Counted from the first letter of the stretch, positions 1-7,893 are shown. The stretch: DNA of 64,000 bases from Fen-671 sp963794745 (GCA_963794745.1 CAWCEZ010000009.1:410013-474012), one strand, 5' to 3'. Notes: a model not told the origin generated them from the letters alone. Made by a program: numbers and translations.

Positions 1-105
1 GAACCCGACCCTCGGGCGCACGTGTTCGCGTACGCAACGAACCCGACCCTCGGGCGCACGTGTTCGCGTACGCAACGAACCCGACCCTCGGGCGCACGTG
101 TTCGC
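1..105. repeat. 38-bp tandem direct repeat, about 2.8 copies
   Basis: Two identical 38-base units (1-38, 39-76) and the first 29 bases of a third (77-105) abut with no spacer. The array may continue left of the window. Each unit holds a perfect hairpin (CCCGA, loop CCC, TCGGG). Each unit junction holds a second one with arms GTTCG and CGAAC. The array sits just beyond the stop of the leftward gntR gene, so it could act in that transcript's 3' end. The absence of spacers argues against CRISPR. Confidence 0.9.
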
Positions 106-109
106 CCCG

Positions 110-490
110 TTATCTCACGTCTGGCCGGTCTTTGGTTCTCAGCTCCCTCGTCAGGATCGCCAACGTCTCGGCTTCGCCGATGCCCAAGGTCTTCATGCGG
201 GCGGCGAACTGCCTGGCAGCTTGTGTAGCCAGCCGGCGTTCTTTCGAAGTCTGGTTGGCGACAACTGTGCCGTGCCGGCCCCGCGTCTCGACCAGGCCCG
301 TCTCCTCGAGCGCACGGTAGGCCTTTGCGACCGTGTTCACCGCCAGGCCTAGATCGCCGGCAAGTTTGCGTACAGTCGGGATCCGCTCAGCGGGTAACAG
401 CTCTCCTCGTAGGATTGCGTCTGCCAGCTGCGAGCGGACCTGTTCGTAAGGGGGCAGGCTCGAGGTGGGGTCGAGAAGGAGCAGCTGCAC
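110..490 (-). CDS. GntR-family transcriptional regulator (short, YtrA-like)
   Basis: A 126-residue protein when started at the GTG at 490. An N-terminal winged helix (about residues 10-75) shows the GntR pattern: PYEQVRSQLADAI, then IPTVRKLAGDLGLAVNTVAKAY. A short helical tail of about 50 residues follows instead of an effector-binding domain, as in the YtrA subgroup that usually controls ABC transporters or envelope genes. I prefer the GTG at 490 over the upstream ATG because a TACAAT hexamer lies exactly six bases before it, a leaderless arrangement, and because the extra 29 residues do not resemble the family. It is the last gene of the leftward block that begins at queF, but its own promoter suggests independent expression. 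The target genes are not evident here. Confidence 0.85.
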   Translation of the reverse strand: MQLLLLDPTSSLPPYEQVRSQLADAILRGELLPAERIPTVRKLAGDLGLAVNTVAKAYRALEETGLVETRGRHGTVVANQTSKERRLATQAARQFAARMKTLGIGEAETLAILTRELRTKDRPDVR

Positions 491-496
491 GGCGAG

Positions 497-502
497 ATTG
501 TA
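497..502 (-). promoter_or_regulatory. -10 box TACAAT of leaderless gntR
   Basis: TACAAT on the minus strand is followed by six bases (CTCGCC) and then the GTG of gntR, so transcription should start at or next to the start codon. No convincing -35 element is seen. Confidence 0.5.
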
Positions 503-533
503 CCATTCATTGTCGCAATCGCCAGCTTTCTGC

Positions 534-1358
534 TCAGGTCTGCGCTGAGAGCGACTTTGTTGCCTGGGCGTAGACAACGTTCGTCTCGATCGTGGTGATC
601 CGGCGGTCGGTTAGCGCAGCGAGGCACAGCGCCCGGACCGCGTCGCGTTCGTCCACGCTTATCGCTTCACATGTCCCCCGGTAGCCGCTACCTTGCACGA
701 TCGTCCAGAAGTCCTCGGGGGAGCGCAAAGCGTGTGAACCGGCGACGGCTTCCACCCGGACCTGCTCGGCCCCGGCTGCGCTGAGCAAGGCCGTCACCGC
801 GTCGGGGTCGCTTAGAGAGTCCCATGGGTTGTAAACCCGCGTCAGATCGGGGCGCACCTGGTCCACCGCATCCCAGAAGTCCGAGCTCGCCGGTTCCCAC
901 AGCCGGGGGCCCCAGGTCGTCACCGCCAGCTGGCCGCCTGGGGCCACCAGCCTCCACAGGGCGCCTGCCGCGGCCGCCATGTCGGGTAGGAAAAACAGCC
1001 CGAACACGATAACGACCGCGTCAAACGAGCCAGGGGGATAGTCCAGGGCCTCGATGTCGCTGTGGCGGGTCTCGATGTTGTCCAGGCGCTTGCGGGCGGC
1101 TTTGGCTCTGGCGAGCGCCAGCATGTTGTCGGCGAGGTCGACCGCGACGACCCTGCCGCCCGGGCCGACGCGCTCCGCCGCGGGAAGCGCGGATGCCCCG
1201 GACCCCGCGCAGGCGTCCAGGACGACGGTTCCCGGTCGCAGGTCGAGCCGGTCAACGGTGGCCTGACCGAACCGGTCCCAGAAGCTGAGCGCGGGATCGT
1301 CAAAGAAGTCGGCTGCCGCGTCGTAGGTCTCCTGCGCCTGTCGTTTAGCGTCCTCCAT
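534..1358 (-). CDS. class I SAM-dependent methyltransferase
   Basis: A 274-residue protein from the ATG at 1358, preceded by GAGGGG. The Rossmann methyltransferase core is clear. Motif I is VVLDACAGSGAS near residue 45, an acidic loop follows (VVAVDLADNM), then motif II/III (FDAVVIVFGLFFLPD) and motif IV-like WRLVAPGGQLAVTTWGP. The pattern is closest to UbiE/COQ5-like small-molecule methyltransferases, and the substrate cannot be read from the sequence. It lies 31 bases after queD on the same strand and may be co-transcribed with the queuosine genes, although a role in that pathway is not established. An open frame extends upstream to 1598, but it is antisense to nothing useful and overlaps queD, so I reject the longer start. 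Confidence 0.85.
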   Translation of the reverse strand: MEDAKRQAQETYDAAADFFDDPALSFWDRFGQATVDRLDLRPGTVVLDACAGSGASALPAAERVGPGGRVVAVDLADNMLALARAKAARKRLDNIETRHSDIEALDYPPGSFDAVVIVFGLFFLPDMAAAAGALWRLVAPGGQLAVTTWGPRLWEPASSDFWDAVDQVRPDLTRVYNPWDSLSDPDAVTALLSAAGAEQVRVEAVAGSHALRSPEDFWTIVQGSGYRGTCEAISVDERDAVRALCLAALTDRRITTIETNVVYAQATKSLSAQT

Positions 1359-1389
1359 CGTTGCCCCCTCATCGAGTTGGGCGGCACCT

Positions 1390-1752
1390 TTAACGGTCAG
1401 TGCCGCGGTATGTACAGCCGGCGTTGCAGGTCTCGAACACGACGACCTGGGAGAGGCCGGCGAGCGAGCCGATGAGGCGTTCCCAGATCCAAACTGCGAG
1501 GCGTTCGCTCGTGGGGTTCTCGAGACCTTCGACTTCGTTGAGGTAGTTATGGTCGAGCCGTTCCAGCAGTGGCTGGAAAGCGCTTGCAATATCTGCAAAA
1601 TCCATCACCCAACCGGTCTCAGCGCCTACGGGCCCGTCGACGTTCAGTACCACGCGGAAGGAATGACCGTGCAACCGTGCACATTTATGGTCTTTCGGGA
1701 CGTTGGGCAGCCGGTGCGCGGCCTCGAAGGTGAACTCTTTGAATATCTCCAC
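1390..1752 (-). CDS. queD: 6-carboxy-5,6,7,8-tetrahydropterin synthase (QueD)
   Basis: A 120-residue member of the 6-pyruvoyl-tetrahydropterin synthase family. It converts dihydroneopterin triphosphate to 6-carboxytetrahydropterin, the first committed step to preQ0 and queuosine. Visible signatures are FEAAHRLP and CARLHGHSF (catalytic Cys and zinc-binding histidines), the GWVMDF strand, LDHNYLN, and PTSERLAVWIWE with the pterin-anchoring Glu. The length is normal for QueD. The GTG start at 1752 directly abuts the TAA of queE (1753-1755) in its second frame, so the two genes are almost certainly translated in tandem. queF lies upstream in the same operon. No queC is present in the window. Confidence 0.92.
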   Translation of the reverse strand: MEIFKEFTFEAAHRLPNVPKDHKCARLHGHSFRVVLNVDGPVGAETGWVMDFADIASAFQPLLERLDHNYLNEVEGLENPTSERLAVWIWERLIGSLAGLSQVVVFETCNAGCTYRGTDR

Positions 1753-2387
1753 TTAGGGGATCCCAAGATATTTATGGGTCTGAAGGCTGAGGCGCCAGAG
1801 TGGGTGTGCGAGGCAGTACTCAACCGCACGTGCAGTGTTGGCGTCGCGGTCGGGCCCGTCCATAGGCTGCAAGAAGAAGTGCTCGAAGCCGAGCTGGTCG
1901 ACCTCGGCCGGGCCAAGGAAGGCTGTGGGAAAACGAGCTTCAGCTCGTTGCCGTGGCGCAGGACAAGTTGCGCACCCGCCTTGGGGCTTACGCAAATCCA
2001 GTCGATGCCGGAGGGGGGCTCGCAGGTCCCGTTGGTTTCTATGGCGATCCTGAACTCACGCTCGTGAAAGGCTCGTACGAGTTGCTCGTCGAGTTGGAGA
2101 AGGGGTTCGCCACCCGTGCAGACAACGAAACGGTGCGCGGGGGACTGTGGGCCCCATGCGGACTCGACAGCGCTTGCCAGGTCCGCTGCGGTCTTGAAGT
2201 GCCCGCCGCCCGGGCCGTCGGTCCCGACGAAGTCGGTATCGCAAAACTGGCAGGTCGCGATCGAGCGATGTTTTTCGTGGCCAGTCCAAAGGTTGCAGCC
2301 TGCAAAGCGGCAAAAAACGGCAGGAGTGCCCGTGTTGAACCCCTCACCTTGAAGGGTGAAGAAGATCGATTTCACCAGGTAGGTCAT
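1753..2387 (-). pseudogene. queE: 7-carboxy-7-deazaguanine synthase QueE, disrupted by a -1 frame change
   Basis: QueE is a radical-SAM enzyme that turns 6-carboxytetrahydropterin into 7-carboxy-7-deazaguanine. The first frame gives FFTLQGEGFNTGTPAVFCRF, the hallmark CX14CX2C cluster motif (GCNLW through TCQFCD) and CTGGEPLLQ, and reaches GNELKLVF near 1930. The rest of the protein (GPAEVDQLGFEHFFLQPMDG to the stop at 1753) lies in the -1 frame. Joined, the product is about 211 residues, normal for QueE. The switch falls on T-TTC-CCA (minus strand, 1932-1926), which fits the X-XXY-YYZ slippery pattern. It could equally be one base lost from TTTT or CCC by mutation or sequencing error. Other frame disruptions in this window favour an error. 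Confidence 0.85.
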
Positions 2388-2403
2388 TGAACCGGCGACA
2401 GCC

Positions 2404-2886
2404 TCACTCGGACAGCCGCTCGCAGGTGGTCGCCTGGCCCAGCAGGTCCAAGCAGCGAGCCTCTTCGGCCTGGGTGAGGTCTGCAGCGGACCTGACCGCG
2501 AGCGGCTTTATCGCTATGCCGCCGCGGGCGTTGAAATCGCCGTAGACACGTAGGTACCTGGGCGAAAGCCTGGCGCATAGGTCGTCGGCGACCCGGTTGA
2601 CGCAGGCCTCATGGAACGTACCCTCGTTGCGGTACCGCATCAGGTACAGCTTCAAGCTCTTGCTCTCAACGCAAAGCCCATCTGGGACGTACTCGACCCG
2701 GATCCGGCCGTAGTCGGGCTGGCCGGTGACGGGGCAGAGCGTGGTGAACTCGTTGCAGAGCAGCGACACCACCCAGGGCGATGTTGGGTAAGGGTTGTCG
2801 AAGGTCTCGAGCACGCTGGCGTCAGGATCGTCGTAGCGGTACTCGGTCGGGTTCCCGAGAGCCCCGAGGCGCGGTGCTATGGTCAC
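2404..2886 (-). CDS. queF: NADPH-dependent 7-cyano-7-deazaguanine reductase (QueF)
   Basis: A 160-residue unimodular QueF. It reduces the nitrile of preQ0 to the amine preQ1 for queuosine in tRNA. The nucleophile Cys51 sits in EFTTLCPVTGQPDYG with the general acid Asp58. The QueF motif ESKSLKLY (residues 74-81) supplies the substrate-binding Glu and NADPH contacts, and FHEACVNR follows. The start is GTG at 2886; no nearer ATG keeps the frame. It opens the queF-queE-queD block, with 16 bases between its stop and queE. The neighbour ctaE diverges from it across 130 bases. Confidence 0.93.
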   Translation of the reverse strand: MTIAPRLGALGNPTEYRYDDPDASVLETFDNPYPTSPWVVSLLCNEFTTLCPVTGQPDYGRIRVEYVPDGLCVESKSLKLYLMRYRNEGTFHEACVNRVADDLCARLSPRYLRVYGDFNARGGIAIKPLAVRSAADLTQAEEARCLDLLGQATTCERLSE

Positions 2887-3016
2887 TCGGCAAGCGTATG
2901 CGCCACGCTCGGTTGTCCGTCCCCATCCACCCCTGCCCCCTTGACGTTACGCGTCCCCGCCTGCGGGTTAGCGCGATTGGGATCGGGCCCGTGCTGTTGA
3001 CTAGAAAGTAAGGGTC

Positions 3017-3640
3017 ATGACAGCCATCACGACTGCCGGCCCTCCCTCGAGCCCTGCGAAGCCGCTGAAGCCTACTGACTACCGGCCGGCGCTGGTCAAC
3101 GTGGGCACGATCGTCTGGCTCGCGTCGGAGCTGATGTTCTTCAGCGGGCTCTTTGCTGCCTACTTGACCTTGCGTTCAGCTACTCCGGTATGGCCGCCCT
3201 ACCACGACGTGGTGGACGCCAAGACCGTGGGTGTGGCGACCGTCGTGCTAGTGCTGTCGTCCGGGACGATGCAGTTCGCCGTGAGGGCGGTCCATCAGAA
3301 CAAGTTGGGTGAGTTCCGAGCTTGGTTGGCGTTCACGTGGGCCCTCGGGGCCATCTTCGAGGGAATGCAGATCGTCGACTACGCGACCCGTAATTTTTCG
3401 CTCCAGCAGAGCGCCTTCAGCGGGTCCTTCTACGTCCTTACCGGCGTCCACTTCCTGCACGTCCTCGGTGGCCTCGCTGCAATGGTCTTCATGTACCTCC
3501 GTTCACTCAACCCGAGGATCCGCTTCGGGGGCCACCGCAGCACCCCCCACGTCGAGATGCTTTCTTATTACTGGCACTTCGTAGACGTGGTGTGGATCGG
3601 CCTTTACGCGATGATCTGGCTCCTGCCGTCCACCAAATGA
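3017..3640 (+). CDS. ctaE: cytochrome c oxidase subunit III
   Basis: A 207-residue integral membrane protein with five predicted helices, the actinobacterial length for subunit III of the aa3 oxidase. Typical stretches are SELMFFSGLFAAYLTL, LGAIFEGMQ, FYVLTGVHFLHVLGGLAAM and SYYWHFVDVVWIGLY, carrying the conserved Glu and His residues of the family. It begins the rightward ctaE-qcrC-qcrA-qcrB operon, the usual actinobacterial order, in which oxidase and bc1 complex form one supercomplex in the membrane. The ATG at 3017 is preceded by AAGGG at short distance. Only 13 bases separate it from qcrC. Confidence 0.94.
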   Translation: MTAITTAGPPSSPAKPLKPTDYRPALVNVGTIVWLASELMFFSGLFAAYLTLRSATPVWPPYHDVVDAKTVGVATVVLVLSSGTMQFAVRAVHQNKLGEFRAWLAFTWALGAIFEGMQIVDYATRNFSLQQSAFSGSFYVLTGVHFLHVLGGLAAMVFMYLRSLNPRIRFGGHRSTPHVEMLSYYWHFVDVVWIGLYAMIWLLPSTK

Positions 3641-3653
3641 CTAGCCCAGCTGA

Positions 3654-4496
3654 ATGACGACCAAGAAGCTCCTCGCCCCCAAGCCCAAGGGCTCTTCTCG
3701 CAGCCGCTTGCGCCACGCGCTCATCGGGCCCGCCGCTCTGATCGGCGCAGCGATGGCCATGTTCGGGGTGCTGTTTTGGACCACCAGCGCTCCGGCGCAG
3801 ATGAAGCCGGTCAGCACGAGCCCGGTCAGCATCCAGGTTGGCCAAACTCTTTTCGACGAGCACTGCTCTGCCTGCCATGGAGTGGGAGGCGTTGGGGGCA
3901 AAGGACCTGAGCTGCTCAACGTAGGAGCGGCAGCCGCGGACTTCTTCCTTTCCACCGGTCGGATGCCCCTCGGCTCGCCCAACGAGGAGCCGACCAGCCA
4001 CCCGCCGTTTTTCAACAACCGCCAGATCGCCGACATAGTCGCGTACGTCAACGCGCTTGACATCGAGCACGGCACTCCGGGCCCTGGCATCCCCGATATC
4101 ACTCCGGCTTGCAACAACGAGTCGGCCGACTGCCCGACCTTGTCCGAAGGCAACGCCCTGTTCATGATGAACTGCGCCCAGTGCCACGACGCCTCGGGCT
4201 CCGGAGGGCTGCTCAGCCACGGCTACGTCGTCCCCAGCTTGCGCCAGGCGACGCGTACACAGGTCGGCGAGGCGATCCGAGTGGGCCCCAGGCCGATGCC
4301 CAACTTCGGCCCTGGCCAGTTCACCGACCAGCAGGTCTCCGCCATCGCTGACTACGTCTATTACCTGGGCCACACCCCTGACCCTGGTGGCCTCGGTATC
4401 GCTCACTTCGGCCCCGTCCCGGAGGGCTTCGTCGGAGTGATATTTGGGCTCGGGGTACTGCTTCTTTGTTCGAGGCTGATAGGCAACCGTGGGTAG
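3654..4496 (+). CDS. qcrC: diheme cytochrome c subunit of the bc1 complex
   Basis: A 280-residue protein with an N-terminal membrane helix (about 22-42) and two c-type heme sites, CSACH (71-75) and CAQCH (174-178). Candidate Met ligands lie in GRMPLG and RPMPNF. A C-terminal helix (GVIFGLGVLLLCSRLI) anchors it. In actinobacteria QcrC replaces both cytochrome c1 and the soluble cytochrome c, passing electrons straight from the Rieske protein to the aa3 oxidase. Its place between ctaE and qcrA is the standard order. There is no strong Shine-Dalgarno sequence before the ATG, so coupling to ctaE is plausible. Confidence 0.95.
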   Translation: MTTKKLLAPKPKGSSRSRLRHALIGPAALIGAAMAMFGVLFWTTSAPAQMKPVSTSPVSIQVGQTLFDEHCSACHGVGGVGGKGPELLNVGAAAADFFLSTGRMPLGSPNEEPTSHPPFFNNRQIADIVAYVNALDIEHGTPGPGIPDITPACNNESADCPTLSEGNALFMMNCAQCHDASGSGGLLSHGYVVPSLRQATRTQVGEAIRVGPRPMPNFGPGQFTDQQVSAIADYVYYLGHTPDPGGLGIAHFGPVPEGFVGVIFGLGVLLLCSRLIGNRG

Positions 4497-4499
4497 GCG

Positions 4500-5504
4500 A
4501 TGACAGCGACCGAGTCCCCAAAGATCTTCACAGGTACGCACGGGCCTGATGACGGTGCCGGTGAAGGCACGCCTTGGCCCGGCGACGTCCCCCCCGACCA
4601 GGACGACACCTGGTACCCGCTGCGCGATGACCCTTGGCGCGCCAAGCGGATGGAGTACTTCATTGCCTTTCTCTGGGTGATCTCGGCGCTGTGCGGCGTC
4701 GGGCTCGCCATCGTCTATTGCACGGGTGGCCAAGCTCAGTACGAGGGCCTGTTCCTGCTCGTTGGGTTCGGCCTTCTCGGGATAGGCCTGTTGCTGTGGG
4801 CACGCAACCTGCTCCCCGGTCACGACGTCACAGCGAGCCGAGGCACCGACCATCGGACCTCGAGCCCCGAGGAACGAGCGGCCGTAGTGGAGTCGTTGTC
4901 AAGGGGGACCGACGCCATGATGGCCCGCCGGGGCTTCCTTGTGAAGAAGGTGCTCGTGCCGGTAGGTGGCATCTTCGGCCTCGCTGCGATCTTCCCGCTC
5001 GCTTCGCTCGGCGACCGTCCTGGAAGGGCGCTCTACCACACCAAGTGGTACGCCGGTGCGAGGCTCGTGACAGAAGACAACGTCGCGCTCCACGTGGACG
5101 ACATCATGGTCGACGGGCTCATGACGGTCTTCCCTGAGGGTTTCATTGACGACCCGACATCGCCGGTCGTCGTGCTCAATATCGGGGGCGACCCGCTGAA
5201 AGCGCGCCGGGGCCAGGCGGGCTTCGAGGTGGTCTCGGGCGCCAACGGCATCGTCGCTTTTTCCAAGATATGCACGCACGCGGGGTGTGCGGTCAGCTTG
5301 TTCAACGTCTTGTCGATGCAGTTGATCTGCCCTTGCCACCAATCGACGTTCAACATCCTGCAGGACGCTGCGCCTGTGTTCGGCCCGGCGCCGAGGCCGC
5401 TACCCCAACTGCCTCTGGGGGTCCGCCCGGACGGTTACCTGATCGCCCTGAGCGATTTCGTCGAGCCGATCGGCCCGGGCTTCTGGAACAGGTCGGGGGA
5501 CTGA
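4500..5504 (+). CDS. qcrA: Rieske iron-sulfur subunit of the bc1 complex
   Basis: A 334-residue protein that carries electrons from menaquinol to QcrC through a 2Fe-2S cluster. The ligand boxes CTHAGC (258-263) and CPCHQS (277-282) are intact, including the disulfide cysteines. The N-terminal half holds about three membrane helices (IAFLWVISALCGVGLAIVY, GLFLLVGFGLLGIGLLLW, and VGGIFGLAAIFPLASLG before the soluble domain), as in other actinobacterial QcrA proteins, which have extra helices compared with proteobacterial ones. The gene starts three bases after the qcrC stop and ends four bases before qcrB, so tight co-translation is expected. Confidence 0.95.
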   Translation: MTATESPKIFTGTHGPDDGAGEGTPWPGDVPPDQDDTWYPLRDDPWRAKRMEYFIAFLWVISALCGVGLAIVYCTGGQAQYEGLFLLVGFGLLGIGLLLWARNLLPGHDVTASRGTDHRTSSPEERAAVVESLSRGTDAMMARRGFLVKKVLVPVGGIFGLAAIFPLASLGDRPGRALYHTKWYAGARLVTEDNVALHVDDIMVDGLMTVFPEGFIDDPTSPVVVLNIGGDPLKARRGQAGFEVVSGANGIVAFSKICTHAGCAVSLFNVLSMQLICPCHQSTFNILQDAAPVFGPAPRPLPQLPLGVRPDGYLIALSDFVEPIGPGFWNRSGD

Positions 5505-5508
5505 AGCT

Positions 5509-7047
5509 GTGAGCTCCGTCGCCGAACGTTCGGCTGCCCGCAAGAGGGCGCAGCGCGAAGAGCAGGCCCTGGACTGGGTGGACGACCGCCTCGGCTCTTC
5601 CAGTTGGGTCCGCTCCGCGCTCGACAAGATCTTCCCGGACCACTGGTCGTTCATGGTCGGCGAGATCGCCATGTACTGCTTCGTGCTGCTGATCGTGACG
5701 GGCATCTACTTGGCCCTGTTCTACAAGGCCTCCGACGCGATAGTGATCTACCACGGTCCTTATAAGCCGCTCGACGGCCAGTCGATGACCGAGGCGTTCG
5801 CATCGACGCTCAATCTGTCGTTCAGTGTGCGAGCCGGGCTGGTGATGCGCCAGGCCCACCACTGGGCAGCGAATATTTTCATGGCTGCGGTTGCGTTCCA
5901 CATGTGCCGGGTATTTTTCACGGGAGCGTTCCGCCGTCCTCGCGAGATCAACTGGGTCATTGGCGTCACGTTGTTGCTTGTGGCAATGCTCGAGGGTTTC
6001 TCCGGGTATTCCTTGCCCGACGACCTCCTCTCGGGTTCTGGTCTGCGAGTGGTTTTCTCAATTGTCCAATCGATCCCCCTTGTAGGGCCGTGGCTCGCTT
6101 TCAACGTATGGGGCGGGGCGTTCCCGGGCACCGAGTTCTTCCAGAGGCTGTTCGTCATCCACGAGTTCTTGTTCCCCTTACTCCTAGCGGGACTTCTCGG
6201 CGGTCATTTGGGGATCCTCTGGCACCAAAAGCACACGGACTTCGCCGGGCCCGGCAAGACCGAGCACAACATCGTCGGCAGCCGGCTTTGGCCTCAGTAC
6301 ATGATCAAGTCCACAGCCTTGCTCATGTTCATAGCGGCGGTCATCTTCGGTCTCGGGGGCCTCATCCAGATAAACCCGATCTGGGTTTACGGCCCGTTCG
6401 AAGCAGCCCGGGCCAGCGCCGGCACTCAGCCCGACTGGTACGTCGGATGGCTCGACGGCGGCCTGCGGCTCTGGCCTCACTGGGAGTTCCGCAGCTTCGG
6501 CCACGAGATCCCCAACCCGTTCTTCCCAGGCATCGTCCTGCCCGGGATCGTCTTCAATGTGATCTACGCCTGGCCATGGATCGACAAGAAGCTGTTCGGC
6601 GACTACGAAGAGCACAACCTCCTCGACAGGCCGCGGGACAAGCCGCTGCGCACCGCGATCGGTGTAGCGGCGCTGCTGTTCTTCTTCGACCTGACCCTCG
6701 CTAGTGCGACCGACCTGATCGGCAACGCCCTTCAGATGTCCTTCGAGCTTCTCATCGAGATCCTGCAGTACGGCTCGTTCATCGGCCCGATCGTGGGCGG
6801 CATCATCGCCTACCGGACATGCGTGCTGTTGAAGAACACCAATGCCCACCCGATCCAGCGGCCAGTCGGCGGGATCATGACCCGCGACGCCCAGGGGGGA
6901 TACCACACCATTGGCCACGAGGGCGATGGCCACGACGGGAACGGCCACGAGGGCAACGGCCATGGGGGCAACGGGCACGGGGGCAACGGCCACGACGGGG
7001 GAGCTGCCCTCGCTCCAGCGGCCGGCGCCCACTCGGGCGAAGACTAA
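5509..7047 (+). CDS. qcrB: cytochrome b subunit of the bc1 complex, with His-rich tail
   Basis: A 512-residue cytochrome b. The N-terminal four-helix bundle contains the heme-binding histidines (RQAHHWAANIFM, FVIHEFLFPLLLAGLLGGH) and the quinol-site strand GYSLPDDLL. The C-terminal part has further helices around residues 260-440. It oxidises menaquinol and delivers electrons to QcrA and the b hemes. The start is GTG at 5509. The C-terminal 60 residues are unusual: six His/Gly/Asn/Asp pentads follow ordinary sequence ending in a TRDAQGGYH stretch. The tail should be soluble and may bind metal. The gene ends in a four-base tail-to-tail overlap with the aldo/keto reductase on the other strand. 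Confidence 0.95.
   Translation: MSSVAERSAARKRAQREEQALDWVDDRLGSSSWVRSALDKIFPDHWSFMVGEIAMYCFVLLIVTGIYLALFYKASDAIVIYHGPYKPLDGQSMTEAFASTLNLSFSVRAGLVMRQAHHWAANIFMAAVAFHMCRVFFTGAFRRPREINWVIGVTLLLVAMLEGFSGYSLPDDLLSGSGLRVVFSIVQSIPLVGPWLAFNVWGGAFPGTEFFQRLFVIHEFLFPLLLAGLLGGHLGILWHQKHTDFAGPGKTEHNIVGSRLWPQYMIKSTALLMFIAAVIFGLGGLIQINPIWVYGPFEAARASAGTQPDWYVGWLDGGLRLWPHWEFRSFGHEIPNPFFPGIVLPGIVFNVIYAWPWIDKKLFGDYEEHNLLDRPRDKPLRTAIGVAALLFFFDLTLASATDLIGNALQMSFELLIEILQYGSFIGPIVGGIIAYRTCVLLKNTNAHPIQRPVGGIMTRDAQGGYHTIGHEGDGHDGNGHEGNGHGGNGHGGNGHDGGAALAPAAGAHSGED
6913..7002 (+). repeat. six 15-bp repeats coding GH(D/E/G)G(N/D/G) pentads
   Basis: Inside the 3' end of qcrB, 15-base units encode GHEGD, GHDGN, GHEGN, GHGGN, GHGGN and GHDGG. 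The regular histidine every fifth residue suggests a flexible metal-binding tail. The near-identical units could also expand or contract by slippage. Confidence 0.85.
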
Positions 7048-7832
7048 GCCGCCCGGGAAAGCCCGTCGAGCAAGGCGACCTCGTCGGGCGTCAGGGACCA
7101 CCCCCACAAGTCGAAGTTCTCTTCGATCCGCTTCGGGTTGGACGATCTCGGTATGACCACAACTCGGTGCTCGATGTGCCACCGCAGCACTACCTGGGCC
7201 GGGGTCACGTCGTGTTGGCGGGCCACTTCGACCAGGCGCGGATCGTCCAAAGTTGTTGCGCGCAAGGGGCTGTAACCCTCGAGGACGACCCCGCGTGCCG
7301 TGCATTCATCGGCGAAGACCGGGTCGTAAATAGCCGGGCCCCATCTCACCTGGTTCACCGCGGGGGCGTCGCCCGTTGCCTGGGTGAGCTCGTCAACCTG
7401 GTCCGTCGAGTAGTTGCTCACCCCGGCGGCGCGCGTCTTGCCGAGCTCGCGCTGAGCGAGCACCTGCTCCCAGGCTTTTGGGCTCGCCCGCCCGCCGGGC
7501 GGCCAGTGGATAAGCCACAGGTCGACGTAGTCGGTGCCCAGGCGCCGCAAGCTCGCCTCGATCGCCTGGTCCGGGTGGTCGGCGTCGTCCTGGAGAAGCT
7601 TGGTCGTGAGGAAGATCTCTTCCCTGCTGAGCCCGCTGTCGCGCATTGCCTTGCCGACTTCGGCCTCGTTGCCGTACATGGTGGCGGTGTCGATGTGGCG
7701 GTAACCGGTGGCGAGGGCGTGCAGCGTTGCCTCGTAACTGGGCCGGCCCGAAAGGCGCCACGTACCGAAGCCAAGTAGCGGGATAGCGCCGTCCGGGCGG
7801 AGCGTGACAGCTTCTTGACCGGGCAACCTCAT
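7044..7832 (-). CDS. aldo/keto reductase (AKR, 2,5-diketogluconate reductase-like)
   Basis: A 262-residue NAD(P)H-dependent reductase with a TIM-barrel pattern. The catalytic tetrad is visible as Asp48 and Tyr53 (HIDTATMYGNE), Lys78 (LTTK) and His109 (LIHWP). Cofactor contacts appear in VVVIPRSSNPKRIEEN. It reduces aldehydes or ketones to alcohols, but the true substrate is unknown. A GATAAT hexamer five bases upstream of the ATG suggests a leaderless transcript. It faces qcrB, overlapping it by four bases at the stops, and diverges from glgC across 67 bases. A second, unrelated AKR subgroup member is at 41.3 kb. Confidence 0.9.
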   Translation of the reverse strand: MRLPGQEAVTLRPDGAIPLLGFGTWRLSGRPSYEATLHALATGYRHIDTATMYGNEAEVGKAMRDSGLSREEIFLTTKLLQDDADHPDQAIEASLRRLGTDYVDLWLIHWPPGGRASPKAWEQVLAQRELGKTRAAGVSNYSTDQVDELTQATGDAPAVNQVRWGPAIYDPVFADECTARGVVLEGYSPLRATTLDDPRLVEVARQHDVTPAQVVLRWHIEHRVVVIPRSSNPKRIEENFDLWGWSLTPDEVALLDGLSRAA

Positions 7833-7837
7833 GGTCC

Positions 7838-7843
7838 ATTATC
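7838..7843 (-). promoter_or_regulatory. -10 box GATAAT of the aldo/keto reductase
   Basis: GATAAT on the minus strand ends five bases before the ATG at 7832. This fits a leaderless start. No clear -35 element is seen. Confidence 0.4.
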
Positions 7844-7887
7844 GCCTGATTATCCAAAAGAGGCTCGTCGCGTGCCCTTGGCACAGG

Positions 7888-7893
7888 TAGCGT
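7888..7893 (+). promoter_or_regulatory. -10-like TAGCGT before leaderless glgC
   Basis: TAGCGT followed by six bases and the GTG of glgC. The geometry matches the other leaderless starts of the window, but the hexamer is a weak match. Confidence 0.35.

Noticed and set aside
1..105. CRISPR array at the left edge
   Set aside because: Repeat units abut directly with no spacers, and no cas gene is near.
3507..4853. Leftward 448-codon frame
   Set aside because: It is antisense to qcrC and qcrA, which are certain; composition is Arg/Ala-rich shadow sequence.
6184..7305. Leftward 373-codon frame
   Set aside because: Antisense to qcrB and the aldo/keto reductase boundary; no family features.
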